From positions 560,953-624,952 of the forward strand of contig NZ_CP059215.1 of assembly GCF_014252295.1 (NCBI RefSeq): 64,000 nucleotides of DNA, written 5' to 3'. The first letter of the stretch is position 1, and each line of letters begins with the position of its first letter. This stretch comes from Blattabacterium cuenoti (lineage in GTDB: Bacteria > Bacteroidota > Bacteroidia > Flavobacteriales > Blattabacteriaceae). Of the stretch, positions 41,490 through 50,467 are shown in pieces. Made by a program: the position numbers and the translations under genes. Below the pieces are notes generated by a model that worked only from the letters and a program-made list of their open reading frames with translations, searched no databases and was not told the origin of the DNA.

Positions 41490-42497
41490 TCAACGAATAG
41501 AAGACATATAAATAATAAGATCTACTAATTTTGTAGAGTACCCCATCTCATTATCATACCAAGAAATAATTTTTAAAAAATTGGAATTCAACATTATACT
41601 AGAATTAACATCAAAAATAGAGATTCTTTCATCTCCTGTAAAATCCGATGAAACAACAGGTTCTTCCGTATATCCTAATATTCCTTTTAGTGTAGTTTCA
41701 GAAGCTTTTTTCATACAGTATTTAATTTGATCATAATTAGTACTGTTTTTCAAACGAACTGTAAAATCTAATACAGATACATCTGAAACAGGAACCCTAA
41801 AAGCCATTCCTGTCAATTTACCATCTAAACTTGGTATAATTTTCCCGACTGCATTGGCCGCACCAGTAGACGAAGGTATAATATTAACTAATGAAGATCT
41901 TCCTGCTCTCCAATCTTTAGTAGAAATAGAGTCAACTACTTTTTGAGTAGCAGTAGAAGCATGAATTGTTGTCATTAATCCTTCCAATATCCCAAAATTG
42001 TCATTTAAAATTTTTACAATCGGGGATAAACAATTTGTAGTACAAGAAGCATTTGAAACGATATTTTGACTTGATTTTATTTTTTGATGATTAACCCCCA
42101 TCACAAACATAGGAATATTATCTTTAGGAGGAGCTGATAAAATAACTTTTTTAGCTCCTGACTTTAAATGTGCAGTAGCTAAATTTTTCGTTAAAAAAAG
42201 TCCGGTCGATTCAACAACATATTCTATATTTAAATCTCCCCAATTAAGAAGACTAGGATCTCTTTGATTCGTTACTTTTATCCGTTTTTCATTTAATACT
42301 AAATAATTTTCGTCTTCTATTCTAAGATCTCCTTTAAAAGGACCATGAACAGAATCATTTTTTAATATATAAGCTAAATATTCTATAGGAACTAAATCAT
42401 TTACGGATATGACTTCAATATTTTTTCTCTTTATAGAGGATAACAAAACTAGTTTTCCTATTCTTCCAATACCATTTATTCCTATTTTAATAGACAT
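41490..42497 (-). CDS. gapA: Glyceraldehyde-3-phosphate dehydrogenase
   Basis: NAD-dependent glycolytic and gluconeogenic enzyme of 335 residues. The nucleotide-binding start is KIGINGIGRIGKLV, the catalytic Cys is in SNASCTTNCLSPI near residue 150, and the paired His lies in TIHASTATQKVVD. SSTGAANAVGKIIP, GMAFRVPVSDVSV and the C-terminal SWYDNEMGYSTKLVDL are intact. Confidence 0.96.
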   Translation of the reverse strand: MSIKIGINGIGRIGKLVLLSSIKRKNIEVISVNDLVPIEYLAYILKNDSVHGPFKGDLRIEDENYLVLNEKRIKVTNQRDPSLLNWGDLNIEYVVESTGLFLTKNLATAHLKSGAKKVILSAPPKDNIPMFVMGVNHQKIKSSQNIVSNASCTTNCLSPIVKILNDNFGILEGLMTTIHASTATQKVVDSISTKDWRAGRSSLVNIIPSSTGAANAVGKIIPSLDGKLTGMAFRVPVSDVSVLDFTVRLKNSTNYDQIKYCMKKASETTLKGILGYTEEPVVSSDFTGDERISIFDVNSSIMLNSNFLKIISWYDNEMGYSTKLVDLIIYMSSIR

Positions 42498-42530
42498 ATT
42501 AAATAATTTTTGATTTTTAATTTTGTAAAA

Positions 42531-44330
42531 TTAATTTTTAACTTTCAAAAAATTCATAAAAGCAGATGATGGAATTTCCACTTTTCCTATTTTTCGCATT
42601 TTTTTCTTTCCTTTTTTTTGTTTTTCTATAAGTTTTTTCTTACGAGAAACATCTCCTCCATAACATTTATCAATTACATTTTTTCGAAAAGCTTGAATTG
42701 TTTCTCTTGCTATAATTTTTCCAGATACTGAAACTTGAATGGGAATACTAAATTGATGTTTTGGGATTAAAATAGATAGTTCTTGACATATTTTTTTTGC
42801 TATAAAAAAAGTTTTAGTTTTATGAACTAAAAGAGATAAAGGTTCTATTTTTTCATGATTAATTAACACAGTAATTTTTCTTAAATCTGAATCCCTATAA
42901 CCAATGAAACGATAATCAAAAGAAGCATATCCTTTTGATACTGTTTTCAGTTTATCATAAAAATCAAACACAATTTCAGATAAAGGCATTTCAAATAGGA
43001 TTTTTATTTTTTCAGGAGTAAAATAATTTTGATTTTCAATCATTATTCCACGTTTCCCAACACATAAAGATATTACATTTCCTATATAAATATTTTTAGT
43101 AATAATAGAAACTGAAACATAAGGTTCTTCTACTTTTTTAAATTTTTCTATTTCCGGAAAATTTGAAGGATTATTCACTAAAATAACTTTATCATTTTTC
43201 AAATAAACTTTATAAGAAACATTAGGGATAGTCAAAATAACAGAAATACCGTACTCCCGTTCTAGACGATCTTTAATTACTTCCATATGAAGTAATCCTA
43301 AAAAACCACAATGAAATCCAAATCCTAAAGCAGGAGATGATTCGCTACTAAAAGAAAGAGATGCGTCATTTAAATGTAATTTTTCCATAGAAGAACGTAA
43401 TTCTTCATATTTATCAGAGTTAACTGGATAAATACTTGCAAAAACCATTGGTTTAACCTCTTCAAACTTTTCTATTGCTTTTTCCGCTGGATTATTATCA
43501 TCCGTTATAGTATCACCTACTTTTACCTCATAAGTATTTTTTATACCAGAAATAACATACCCAACATCTCCTGTATTAATTTTATGTTTAGAAACATGTC
43601 TTAATTTTAGTGTTCCTATTTCACAAGCATAATATACTTTTCCTGTAGACATAAACCGTAATTTTTGACCTTTTCGAATAGAACCATTTTTCACTCTAAA
43701 AAAAGCTTCAATCCCTGTAAATGGATTATATAAAGAATCAAAAATAATAGCTTGTAAAGGAGCTTTTGTATCTCCTGTTGGAGAAGGAATAGATGTAACA
43801 ATTCTTTCTAAGATATTATTAACTCCTATACCGTTTTTAGCGCTAACAGGAATAATATCTTCTGTTTTACATTCTACCAATTCCATAATCTCTTCCATTA
43901 CTTTTTCGTATTCATAGATTGAATTTGATAAATCAATTTTATTCAAAATTGGAATAATGACAAGATTTTTTTTTAAAGCTAAAGAAAGATTAGATATAGT
44001 TTGGGCTTGTACACTTTTAGTACAATCTACAACAAGTAAAGCTCCTTCACATGCTGCAATAGAACGTGATACCTCGTAAGAAAAATCTACATGACCAGGT
44101 GTATCTATTAAATTTAGAATGTATACTTGATCATTATATTTATATTCCATTTGAACAGCATGACTTTTTATAGTTATTCCACGTTCTCTCTCCAACTCCA
44201 TATCATCTAATAATTGATTCCGTTTTCTGTCCGAAACAGTTTTTGTAAACTCTAACAAACGATCTGCTAAAGTACTTTTTCCGTGATCTATATGTGCAAT
44301 AATACAGAAATTACGAATATTATGAATCAT
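42531..44330 (-). CDS. lepA: Elongation factor 4 (LepA)
   Basis: Ribosome-associated GTPase thought to act in back-translocation or initiation/assembly. 599 residues from the ATG at 44330 (MIHNIRNFCIIAHIDHGKST). G1 is AHIDHGKST, G3 is DTPGHVDFSYEVSR, G4 is NKIDL. LepA-specific C-terminal residues are seen in CYGGDVSRKKKLIEKQKKGKKKMRKIG. A TTG start at 44351 would abut the upstream tRNA and is less likely. It follows tRNA-Arg(CCG) by 22 bases on the same strand. Confidence 0.95.
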   Translation of the reverse strand: MIHNIRNFCIIAHIDHGKSTLADRLLEFTKTVSDRKRNQLLDDMELERERGITIKSHAVQMEYKYNDQVYILNLIDTPGHVDFSYEVSRSIAACEGALLVVDCTKSVQAQTISNLSLALKKNLVIIPILNKIDLSNSIYEYEKVMEEIMELVECKTEDIIPVSAKNGIGVNNILERIVTSIPSPTGDTKAPLQAIIFDSLYNPFTGIEAFFRVKNGSIRKGQKLRFMSTGKVYYACEIGTLKLRHVSKHKINTGDVGYVISGIKNTYEVKVGDTITDDNNPAEKAIEKFEEVKPMVFASIYPVNSDKYEELRSSMEKLHLNDASLSFSSESSPALGFGFHCGFLGLLHMEVIKDRLEREYGISVILTIPNVSYKVYLKNDKVILVNNPSNFPEIEKFKKVEEPYVSVSIITKNIYIGNVISLCVGKRGIMIENQNYFTPEKIKILFEMPLSEIVFDFYDKLKTVSKGYASFDYRFIGYRDSDLRKITVLINHEKIEPLSLLVHKTKTFFIAKKICQELSILIPKHQFSIPIQVSVSGKIIARETIQAFRKNVIDKCYGGDVSRKKKLIEKQKKGKKKMRKIGKVEIPSSAFMNFLKVKN

Positions 44331-44352
44331 AAAAAATTGGTTAGTTGACAAA

Positions 44353-44425
44353 TAACCTTGAAGGGATTCGAACCCATACCATAGAAATCGGAATCCTATA
44401 TTCTATCCTATTAAACTACAAGGTT
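44353..44425 (-). tRNA. tRNA-Arg (CCG anticodon)
   Basis: 73-base cloverleaf. Acceptor AACCTTG/CAAGGTT pairs fully; T8 A9; anticodon stem TAGGA/TTCTA with loop TTCCGAT, giving CCG for codon CGG. The T arm TGGGTTCGAATCCCT contains a T50-T64 mismatch. No CCA is encoded. Its first ten bases lie inside the pth reading frame, and bases 8-10 (TAG) are the pth stop codon. Lies between pth and lepA on the same strand. Confidence 0.93.
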
Positions 44426-44994
44426 AACTGAGAATTGTTATTAAATAAATTCATTGTTTTTTGCAATCCATTCTTGATAAATGAAAATACTATTTTAATT
44501 CCTATATCTAATTTAGAAAATAAACAATTTATTTCTTCATTTTTCCAATTCTCCAATACATAACAGTCTATTTTTTTTTTCAAATTGTTTTTAATACCAA
44601 AACGAAGACGTGCATAATTTGACGTTCCTATTTCTTTTTCTATACTTTTTAATCCATTATGTCCCCCACTTCCACCTTTCCCTTTTAAACGAAAATCACC
44701 AAAATTAAGATAAATATCATCAGATATAACAAGAATATTTTTTAATAAAATTTTTTCTTTTATCATCCAATATTTAACAGATAAACCACTGTTATTAACG
44801 TAAGTAGAAGGCTTTAAAAAAAAAAGTAACTTTTTTTCAAGAAAAAATTCAGAAATAAATCCGAATTTTTTCTTTGAGAAAGAAAGAAAATATTTTTTAG
44901 AAATTTGATCTAAAATAAAAAAACCAAGATTATGTCTTGTTTTTTTATATAAATATCCAGGATTACCTAATCCAGTTATCAAATACTTTTCCAT
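44416..44994 (-). CDS. pth: Peptidyl-tRNA hydrolase, stop codon inside tRNA-Arg
   Basis: Releases tRNA from prematurely dropped peptidyl-tRNA. The 192 residues show GLGNPGYLYKKTRHNLGFFILD (catalytic Asn and His), FLKPSTYVNNSG, ISDDIYLNFGDFRLKGKGGSGGHNGLKSI, and YARLRFGI. The last codons (SQLTL) come partly from the 5' acceptor arm of tRNA-Arg(CCG) and the TAG is tRNA bases 8-10. If the two are co-transcribed, RNase P cleavage would remove the stop codon from the message. Confidence 0.94.
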   Translation of the reverse strand: MEKYLITGLGNPGYLYKKTRHNLGFFILDQISKKYFLSFSKKKFGFISEFFLEKKLLFFLKPSTYVNNSGLSVKYWMIKEKILLKNILVISDDIYLNFGDFRLKGKGGSGGHNGLKSIEKEIGTSNYARLRFGIKNNLKKKIDCYVLENWKNEEINCLFSKLDIGIKIVFSFIKNGLQKTMNLFNNNSQLTL

Positions 44995-45042
44995 TTTCTA
45001 ATTTTATTTATTACTGAAATATACTAAGGAAAAAATAAAAAT

Positions 45043-45924
45043 TCAATGAAAAACTTCATGTACAGCCATTCCTATATTTTCCGGAGATTTAACTATACGT
45101 ATTCCACTTTTTTCCATTATATCCATTTTTACTTTTGCTGTTTCTATTTTTTTTTCTATAATAGCACCAGCATGTCCCATCGTTTTTCCTTTAGGAGCAG
45201 TTTGTCCTGCTATAAAACTTATTATTGGTTTTTTTCTCTTCAATTTTTTTATCCATTCCGCAGCTTCAATCTCTAATATTCCTCCTATTTCTCCAATCAT
45301 CACAATACATTCAGTTTCTTCATCTTCTAAAAATAATTCTATAATTTCTTTTATACTTATTCCAACAACAGAGTCTCCTCCTATTCCAATAGCTGTTGAT
45401 ATTCCATATCCATGTTTAACTATTTGATCTGCAGCTTCATACGTAAGAGTTCCTGATCTAGAAATTATTCCTATTTTACCTTTTTTTCTAAAAATAGAAT
45501 TTGGCATAATTCCTACCTTAGATTCTTCTGGAGAAATGATTCCAGGACAATTTGGTCCAATTAAACAAGTTTTCCCCCTTAATGTTTTTAAAAAATGTTT
45601 TACTTTAATCATATCTGAAACAGGGATACCCTCAGTAATACAAACAATTAATTTAATATTAGAAAAAATAGATTCTAAAATAGCATCCGCAGCAAAAGGA
45701 GAAGGAACAAAGATAACACTTACATCTCCACCTGTATTTTGTACAGCTTCTTCAACAGTATCAAAAACAGGAATTCCTAAATAAACTTTTCCACCTTTTC
45801 CTGGAGTAATACCACCTACAACGGATGTTCCATAATTCATCATTTGTTCAGTATGAAATAATCCTTCTTTTCCAGTTAATCCTTGCACAAGAACTTTAAT
45901 CTTTTTATCTATTAAAATGCTCAT
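45043..45924 (-). CDS. sucD: Succinyl-CoA synthetase alpha subunit
   Basis: CoA-binding subunit of the TCA-cycle ligase. The 293 residues show LVQGLTGKEGLFHTEQMM at the N-terminus, GGITPGKGGKVYLG, GPNCPGIISP, and the phosphorylated-His region GHAGAIIE near the C-terminus. The beta subunit (sucC) is not in the window. Confidence 0.95.
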   Translation of the reverse strand: MSILIDKKIKVLVQGLTGKEGLFHTEQMMNYGTSVVGGITPGKGGKVYLGIPVFDTVEEAVQNTGGDVSVIFVPSPFAADAILESIFSNIKLIVCITEGIPVSDMIKVKHFLKTLRGKTCLIGPNCPGIISPEESKVGIMPNSIFRKKGKIGIISRSGTLTYEAADQIVKHGYGISTAIGIGGDSVVGISIKEIIELFLEDEETECIVMIGEIGGILEIEAAEWIKKLKRKKPIISFIAGQTAPKGKTMGHAGAIIEKKIETAKVKMDIMEKSGIRIVKSPENIGMAVHEVFH

Positions 45925-45952
45925 AATTTTTCTCTAATTTTATGTAAAACTT

Positions 45953-46516
45953 TTACTTTGTAATTCTTTCTATATAAGATCTATGTTCTGTATTAATTTT
46001 AACAAATTCTCCTATCTTTATAAAAGAAGGGACTAATAATTTAGTTCCTGTTTCTAAAACAGCAATTTTATTTGTATTATTAATAGTATCACCTTTCTTT
46101 ACAATTTCTGTATGTTTTACTTTTAAAATAACCGTTGAAGGCATTTTTAAAAATAAAAAAATCTTTTCTTTCTCATTTTTAATGTGAAAAAAAATTGAAA
46201 CTCTCATTCCTTCTTTCAAAAGATCTACATTTTTTATTAATTTTTCTTTTATTTGTATTTGATTACAATTTATTTCATCCATGAAATAAATACAATTTTT
46301 TTTTTTGTATAAATACTGATAAAAATTATATTCTATTCTTACTTCTTGAAGTTTACTTCTCGATGAAAAATTATTTTCTATAATGCTACCTGTAACCATA
46401 TTCTTTAATTTAGTTCTTATAAAAGCATATCCTTTTCCTGGTTTTACATGAAGAAAATCAATTATTTTATATATTTCTTTATTAAATTGTATATATAAAC
46501 CTTTTCTAATATTCAT
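45953..46516 (-). CDS. efp: Elongation factor P
   Basis: Relieves ribosome stalling at polyproline. 187 residues with the three-barrel layout; the tip loop HVKPGKGYAF carries the Lys at the position normally modified. The KOW-like N-terminus and the OB domains (LKEGMRVSIFF, LKMPSTVILKVKHTE) are recognisable although divergent. Located 15 bases downstream of lpxC-fabZ on the same strand, the usual Bacteroidota neighbour order (lpxA is missing between them here). Confidence 0.93.
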   Translation of the reverse strand: MNIRKGLYIQFNKEIYKIIDFLHVKPGKGYAFIRTKLKNMVTGSIIENNFSSRSKLQEVRIEYNFYQYLYKKKNCIYFMDEINCNQIQIKEKLIKNVDLLKEGMRVSIFFHIKNEKEKIFLFLKMPSTVILKVKHTEIVKKGDTINNTNKIAVLETGTKLLVPSFIKIGEFVKINTEHRSYIERITK

Positions 46517-46531
46517 TGTTTTTTAATTTTT

Positions 46532-47812
46532 TCAAGATTCATCATGATTTTTAACTATTTTCGCCATGACTTCTGCTTCTACTACAAGTTTATTATTTAC
46601 GTAACCTATTCCTTGCATATGGACTATTCCTCTTTTCATAGACTCTAACAAATAAACTTGAAAAATAATTATATCTCCAGGTACTATTTTACGTTTAAAT
46701 TTAACTTTATCTATTTTTAAAAAATAAGTAGAATATAACTCAGGATTTTTAAATTTACTCAATATAAGGATTCCTCCTACTTGTGCTATGGCTTCTATTT
46801 GTAATACTCCAGGCATGATTGGTTCATTTGGGAAATGTCCGATAAAAAATGATTCATTCATAGTTACATTTTTAACTCCTGTTATAGTATTTTCTGTCAA
46901 ATCTATAATCTTATCAACCATAAGAAATGGTGGTTTATGAGGTAAAATCTTCATAATTTTTTTTATATCTAAGATAGGTTGACTTGATAAATTAAATTTA
47001 GCAATATCATTTTTTCTAAATATTTTAACTTTCTTAAATAGCTTTTTTAAAAATTGCATAATAATATAATTATCTGTATTATAAAAAATTAACTTTCCTT
47101 TTAATTGAGCTCCTGTTAGAGTTAGAAAACCTATAATATCTAAAAGAAAATGTTTAGCTATTTCATTAGATTCTTGATGTTCAATATTTTTTGAAGAAAC
47201 ATTATTTTTAGGTTGTCTGTCACGAAGGACGCAAAAAGTTTTTGATCCAGAAATTTTTTCTTTAAATTGACTTATATTTTTTAATACTGCATTTTGTGTA
47301 TCTATAAGTTTTGAGTCAAAATCTATTATTGTCATTATTTCAAATTTTTTAGAAGGAAAAGCTATAATTATTGACCCTGTTTTCTTATTTCCATAAGAAA
47401 TAACTTCTTTTATTGAATTGTACTTTTTTTTTGCATTTTGTTCTATAACTCCTATTTTTTCAATTGCTTCTACAAATAATTTGGAAGAACCATCCATAAT
47501 AGGAATTTCTGTATTATCTAATTCTATAATAATATTATCTAAATCCATTCCAGTAAGAGCTGCAAGAATATGTTCAACTTTATAAATTTTAACCCCATTT
47601 TTTTCCAAAACAATCCCTTGACCTATTCTTTTTTTTGACAAAAAAGAAAAATGTGCACTTATGCAAAGTTTTTCTTTGATATCTGTTCTAATAAAAATAA
47701 ATCCTGTATGTTCTGGAGCAGGTTTAAAAGTTATAGTTATCTTATTTTCTGTATATAACCCAAATCCTTGTAAAGAAATTTTTCCTGCAATGGTTTTTTG
47801 TTTTTCAAACAT
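46532..47812 (-). CDS. fabZ: LpxC-FabZ fusion; LpxC half degenerate, FabZ half intact
   Basis: Two-domain Bacteroidota fusion, 426 residues. The N-terminal part (1 to about 275) is LpxC, the deacetylase of lipid A synthesis; it keeps VEHILAAL (Glu and first Zn His) and KHFLLD (His and Asp ligands). However, the region equivalent to the E. coli GDL Asp246 reads GFL, and the position of catalytic His265 is Asn in NTDNYIIM. Only about 17 residues separate TFCVLRD from the NEIAKH segment, and the GLxxGG stretch is gone. The C-terminal FabZ hotdog domain has LPHKPPFLMVDKI and the catalytic GHFPNEPIMPGVLQIEAIAQ. I infer selection now acts on the dehydratase. Confidence 0.9.
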   Translation of the reverse strand: MFEKQKTIAGKISLQGFGLYTENKITITFKPAPEHTGFIFIRTDIKEKLCISAHFSFLSKKRIGQGIVLEKNGVKIYKVEHILAALTGMDLDNIIIELDNTEIPIMDGSSKLFVEAIEKIGVIEQNAKKKYNSIKEVISYGNKKTGSIIIAFPSKKFEIMTIIDFDSKLIDTQNAVLKNISQFKEKISGSKTFCVLRDRQPKNNVSSKNIEHQESNEIAKHFLLDIIGFLTLTGAQLKGKLIFYNTDNYIIMQFLKKLFKKVKIFRKNDIAKFNLSSQPILDIKKIMKILPHKPPFLMVDKIIDLTENTITGVKNVTMNESFFIGHFPNEPIMPGVLQIEAIAQVGGILILSKFKNPELYSTYFLKIDKVKFKRKIVPGDIIIFQVYLLESMKRGIVHMQGIGYVNNKLVVEAEVMAKIVKNHDES

Positions 47813-47964
47813 ATTGTAATATCATAATATCATAAGTCAAACTAGATTTTTTTTATAAACCGTTTTTTATATTTAGAATTTGAATTTTTCTTCAATTAAG
47901 AATATTAAAAAATCAAAAACTTTATGTAATTTACTAATTGTTGATTATCTATAGTATAGCATGT
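47813..47964. other. Non-coding spacer upstream of lpxC-fabZ
   Basis: 152 AT-rich bases between the start of lpxC-fabZ and the mini ORF. They must hold the promoter for the leftward lpxC-fabZ-efp genes and possibly one for the rightward mini ORF and rpmH. I saw no clear -7/-33 pair, RNA or repeat. Confidence 0.5.
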
Positions 47965-48045
47965 ATGAATTTTTCAAGACGTCTTATTTTTTTTTTTACA
48001 GGTTTTATTATTGGTCTTTTAATTCTATTCTTTTTCTTTAAATGA
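47965..48045 (+). CDS. 26-residue single-span membrane peptide
   Basis: ATG to TGA frame encoding MNFSRRLIFFFTGFIIGLLI then LFFFFK. It has a basic N-terminus and one hydrophobic helix with GxxxG spacing. It resembles the N-terminal anchor of a short flavobacterial membrane family (DUF4258-like, with a YxxGxxxG helix), which would make it a truncated remnant, but such a short match is weak. It contains a T11 run. It lies 41 bases upstream of rpmH on the same strand. Confidence 0.35.
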   Translation: MNFSRRLIFFFTGFIIGLLILFFFFK

Positions 48046-48086
48046 AGAAGAATAGAATTAAAAATTTTTCTAAATTTAATAATATA

Positions 48087-48235
48087 TGAAGAGAACTTAT
48101 CAGCCTTCTAATAGAAAAAAAGTTCATGTTCATGGATTTATGAGACGCATGAATACGAAATCAGGTCGTATGATTATATCTAGAAGGAGAAAAAAAGGAA
48201 GGAAAAAATTAGCAGTTTCCAATTTTAAAAAATAA
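48087..48235 (+). pseudogene. rpmH: 50S ribosomal protein L34, one-base frameshift at A6
   Basis: The first 11 codons read [11 protein letters not shown], the canonical L34 start. The rest ([11 protein letters not shown], then [20 protein letters not shown], then VSNFKK) aligns residue for residue with L34 but is in another frame from 48122 to the TAA at 48233-48235. The shift falls in the A6 run at 48116-48121; seven A would restore a 49-residue protein. As written, translation ends after 18 codons. L34 is an abundant large-subunit protein, so an assembly error or slippage is as plausible as true loss. The 3' end overlaps the M14 peptidase gene by 11 bases. Confidence 0.85.
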
Positions 48236-49394
48236 TATTATTATGTTCAATATCTCCGTCTCCAATTTCTGGATGATTTTTTCCATGAAAAATTTTTTCA
48301 GGTAAAATAAATTCTTCATAAGCAAAAAAATTAGATAAATCTCCTATATCAACTATTTTAGAAAAAATGGAAATATTTTTTTTTTCAAAATTAAATTTTT
48401 CAAAATTCATTAATCCTATATCTAGGATAAACTTATTATTAAATTTCTGTATTTGAACTTTTCGATATATTTTGTCTAACAAAATATTTTTGTTTTCTGG
48501 AATAGAAAAATAAAAATTATAATCTTTTTCCAGATTCTCTTTTTGAGAAGAAATAAAATAAAATCCTGCAAGAATAGACAAAGTATTATATTTTCTAATG
48601 ATTTTTTTTTGATAGTCTTTAGGATAGTTTCCTGCTTCAAATAAAACACAAGGGTACCCTAATTTTTGCAGATTATCTCCAGTAGCTGTTGGATAAAATG
48701 TATCAGAAAATCTTCCTATTGATCCAATACTAGGAAGTATTTTTTGAATTTCTTTTGTTATAAAATTTATAATTCCCATGGATTTTTTTCTTGAAAAAAA
48801 AGAAATATCTTTTTCTACAGAAACGGAAGGAGATAAAAAAGATAAAATAGCGGGATTAAAATATGTATCACCAACGTTATAAATACTTCTTTGATCATGC
48901 AAATTGAATAGGATATGAGGTTTATGTTTATAAATTTCCTGAAAAAGAACTTTTATTTCTGGAGATTGTAAACTAATTGCATCTCTGTTTAAATCAATAT
49001 TTATAGCATTTCTTCTTTGAAATTTTTCAGATCCATCAGGATTTAACATTGGAATATACAAAATAGTTAAGTTTTCTTTTAAAAATTTAACTAAATCGCT
49101 ATTACTCTCTTCCGATAAAAAATGAATTATATCAAACATAGATTTTGTTCCTGTAGTTTCATCCCCGTGCATTTGAGACCAAATAAATACTTTTATTTTT
49201 CCGGTTCCCCATTTCATTCTGAAAATTTTTCTTTTTTCTATAGAAAATCCTATCGGAGTAATAGAGAATTTATTATTATATTTTTTCATGATTTTCAATA
49301 AGTTATAATATCTAAATATTTTAGTACGATGAATACTATGATCTTGAAAAGATTCATAATCATGAAACATAGATTTAATATCAAATAATGACAT
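48225..49394 (-). CDS. M14-family zinc carboxypeptidase
   Basis: 389 residues. The zinc motif HxxE appears as [13 protein letters not shown] near residue 75, followed by [23 protein letters not shown] and the third zinc His in [10 protein letters not shown] Glu-containing stretch [10 protein letters not shown] fits the catalytic region. No signal peptide is visible, so it appears cytoplasmic. Such M14 proteins are common in Flavobacteriia with undefined substrates. In this genome it might recycle peptides; that is speculation. Confidence 0.85.
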   Translation of the reverse strand: MSLFDIKSMFHDYESFQDHSIHRTKIFRYYNLLKIMKKYNNKFSITPIGFSIEKRKIFRMKWGTGKIKVFIWSQMHGDETTGTKSMFDIIHFLSEESNSDLVKFLKENLTILYIPMLNPDGSEKFQRRNAINIDLNRDAISLQSPEIKVLFQEIYKHKPHILFNLHDQRSIYNVGDTYFNPAILSFLSPSVSVEKDISFFSRKKSMGIINFITKEIQKILPSIGSIGRFSDTFYPTATGDNLQKLGYPCVLFEAGNYPKDYQKKIIRKYNTLSILAGFYFISSQKENLEKDYNFYFSIPENKNILLDKIYRKVQIQKFNNKFILDIGLMNFEKFNFEKKNISIFSKIVDIGDLSNFFAYEEFILPEKIFHGKNHPEIGDGDIEHNNIIF

Positions 49395-49654
49395 AATAAT
49401 TTTTTATTACTATATTTAGTGTTTTCAATTTTTATGATTTTCAATTTTTTAGCATAAAAATCAAAGAATCAATGAAAATGAAAAATAATAAAAGAAAAAC
49501 AATAAACTACAAAACAAAATACAATAAATAATAATGCTAAATATTAGCGATTTTATAAATTGTTGAAATAAATTGCTATTTTCAAGTCTCAAATAAGTTG
49601 AGATCAAATTTCATCATATTTAAGTAAAATGTACAAGATGAATTTTTTGGTGTT
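49395..49654. other. 260-base intergenic region
   Basis: AT-rich spacer between the leftward M14 gene and the rightward CPBP gene. It holds a direct repeat of TTTTCAATTTTT with a 16-base period near 49420-49450 and a small hairpin TCTCAA-ATAAG-TTGAGA at 49587-49603. I found no further ORF, tRNA or recognisable ncRNA. It presumably carries both promoters. Confidence 0.5.
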
Positions 49655-50467
49655 ATGAATAATTATTTTAAAATCAATTACATAGAGGCTACTTTTTTGA
49701 TAGTTGCATTTACCGCTTTAAATTTTTTCAATGCAATCTTTAGAAAACTGTTGATTTCTATCAATCTTCCTGATAATATGATATTTGCAATATCATATAC
49801 ATTACCATTTTTATTTTTATTTATTTTCATTTCTCATCAAGCTCAAAAAAAAAATAGGCATATAGATTTGTCTATGAAATTATCACCATGGTATATTTAT
49901 ATGATTATTTTTTGCATGATGTTTTGTATCATTATAATCAATGAATATATATCTTCATTGGTTCCAAGAGACGGTTCTGTATTAGGAAATATGTATAAAG
50001 AAATTGAAGCTTTTATGAAAGAAGAAGCGAAAAATCCAATTCCCTTTTTTTCAACAACAGTATTATTAGCTCCTATATGTGAAGAGGTGCTTTTTAGAGG
50101 AATTATTTTAAATGGAATGTTAAAAAATAAAATACATCCAATAAAAGCCATTTTATTTTCGTCATTTTTGTTTGGAGTAACTCATATGAATCCATGGCAA
50201 TTCGTAGGAGGACTTTTTATTGGAAGTTTTATAGGATTTATTTATTTTGTAACATCTTCTATCATAGATTGTATCATTTTGCATATATTCAATAATACTT
50301 TTGCGATATTTGGAATGTTTTTTTTCATAAAAAATGAAGAAATTTTTTCACGAAAAATAGACTTCAATTTATTATTAATTTTAGTAATTTCTTTTACTAT
50401 AGTAATAACAGGTTCTATTTTTTTATTAAAAAGAAGAAAAAAAGAAAAAGAAAAGTATAAAGTATAA
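49655..50467 (+). CDS. CPBP-family intramembrane protease
   Basis: 270 residues with about eight hydrophobic helices. The CPBP (Abi/Rce1) motifs are present: CEEVLFRGIIL near residue 146 (EExxxR), FGVTHMNPWQF near 183 (FxxxH), and HIFNNTFAIFG near 212 (HxxxN). These form the glutamate-based membrane active site. Its physiological substrate is unknown. It ends with a highly basic tail (LKRRKKEKEKYKV). The 273 bases after it hold a hairpin. Confidence 0.87.
   Translation: MNNYFKINYIEATFLIVAFTALNFFNAIFRKLLISINLPDNMIFAISYTLPFLFLFIFISHQAQKKNRHIDLSMKLSPWYIYMIIFCMMFCIIIINEYISSLVPRDGSVLGNMYKEIEAFMKEEAKNPIPFFSTTVLLAPICEEVLFRGIILNGMLKNKIHPIKAILFSSFLFGVTHMNPWQFVGGLFIGSFIGFIYFVTSSIIDCIILHIFNNTFAIFGMFFFIKNEEIFSRKIDFNLLLILVISFTIVITGSIFLLKRRKKEKEKYKV

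Noticed and set aside
45046..45276. ORF of 76 codons rich in Phe, Tyr and Ser on the + strand inside sucD
   Set aside because: Low-complexity shadow opposite the sucD 3' end; composition is an effect of AT-rich third positions.
49395..49654. Possible small RNA or CRISPR-like repeats in the spacer before the CPBP gene
   Set aside because: Only one short direct repeat and a weak 6-base hairpin are present; there are no regularly spaced repeats and no cas genes.
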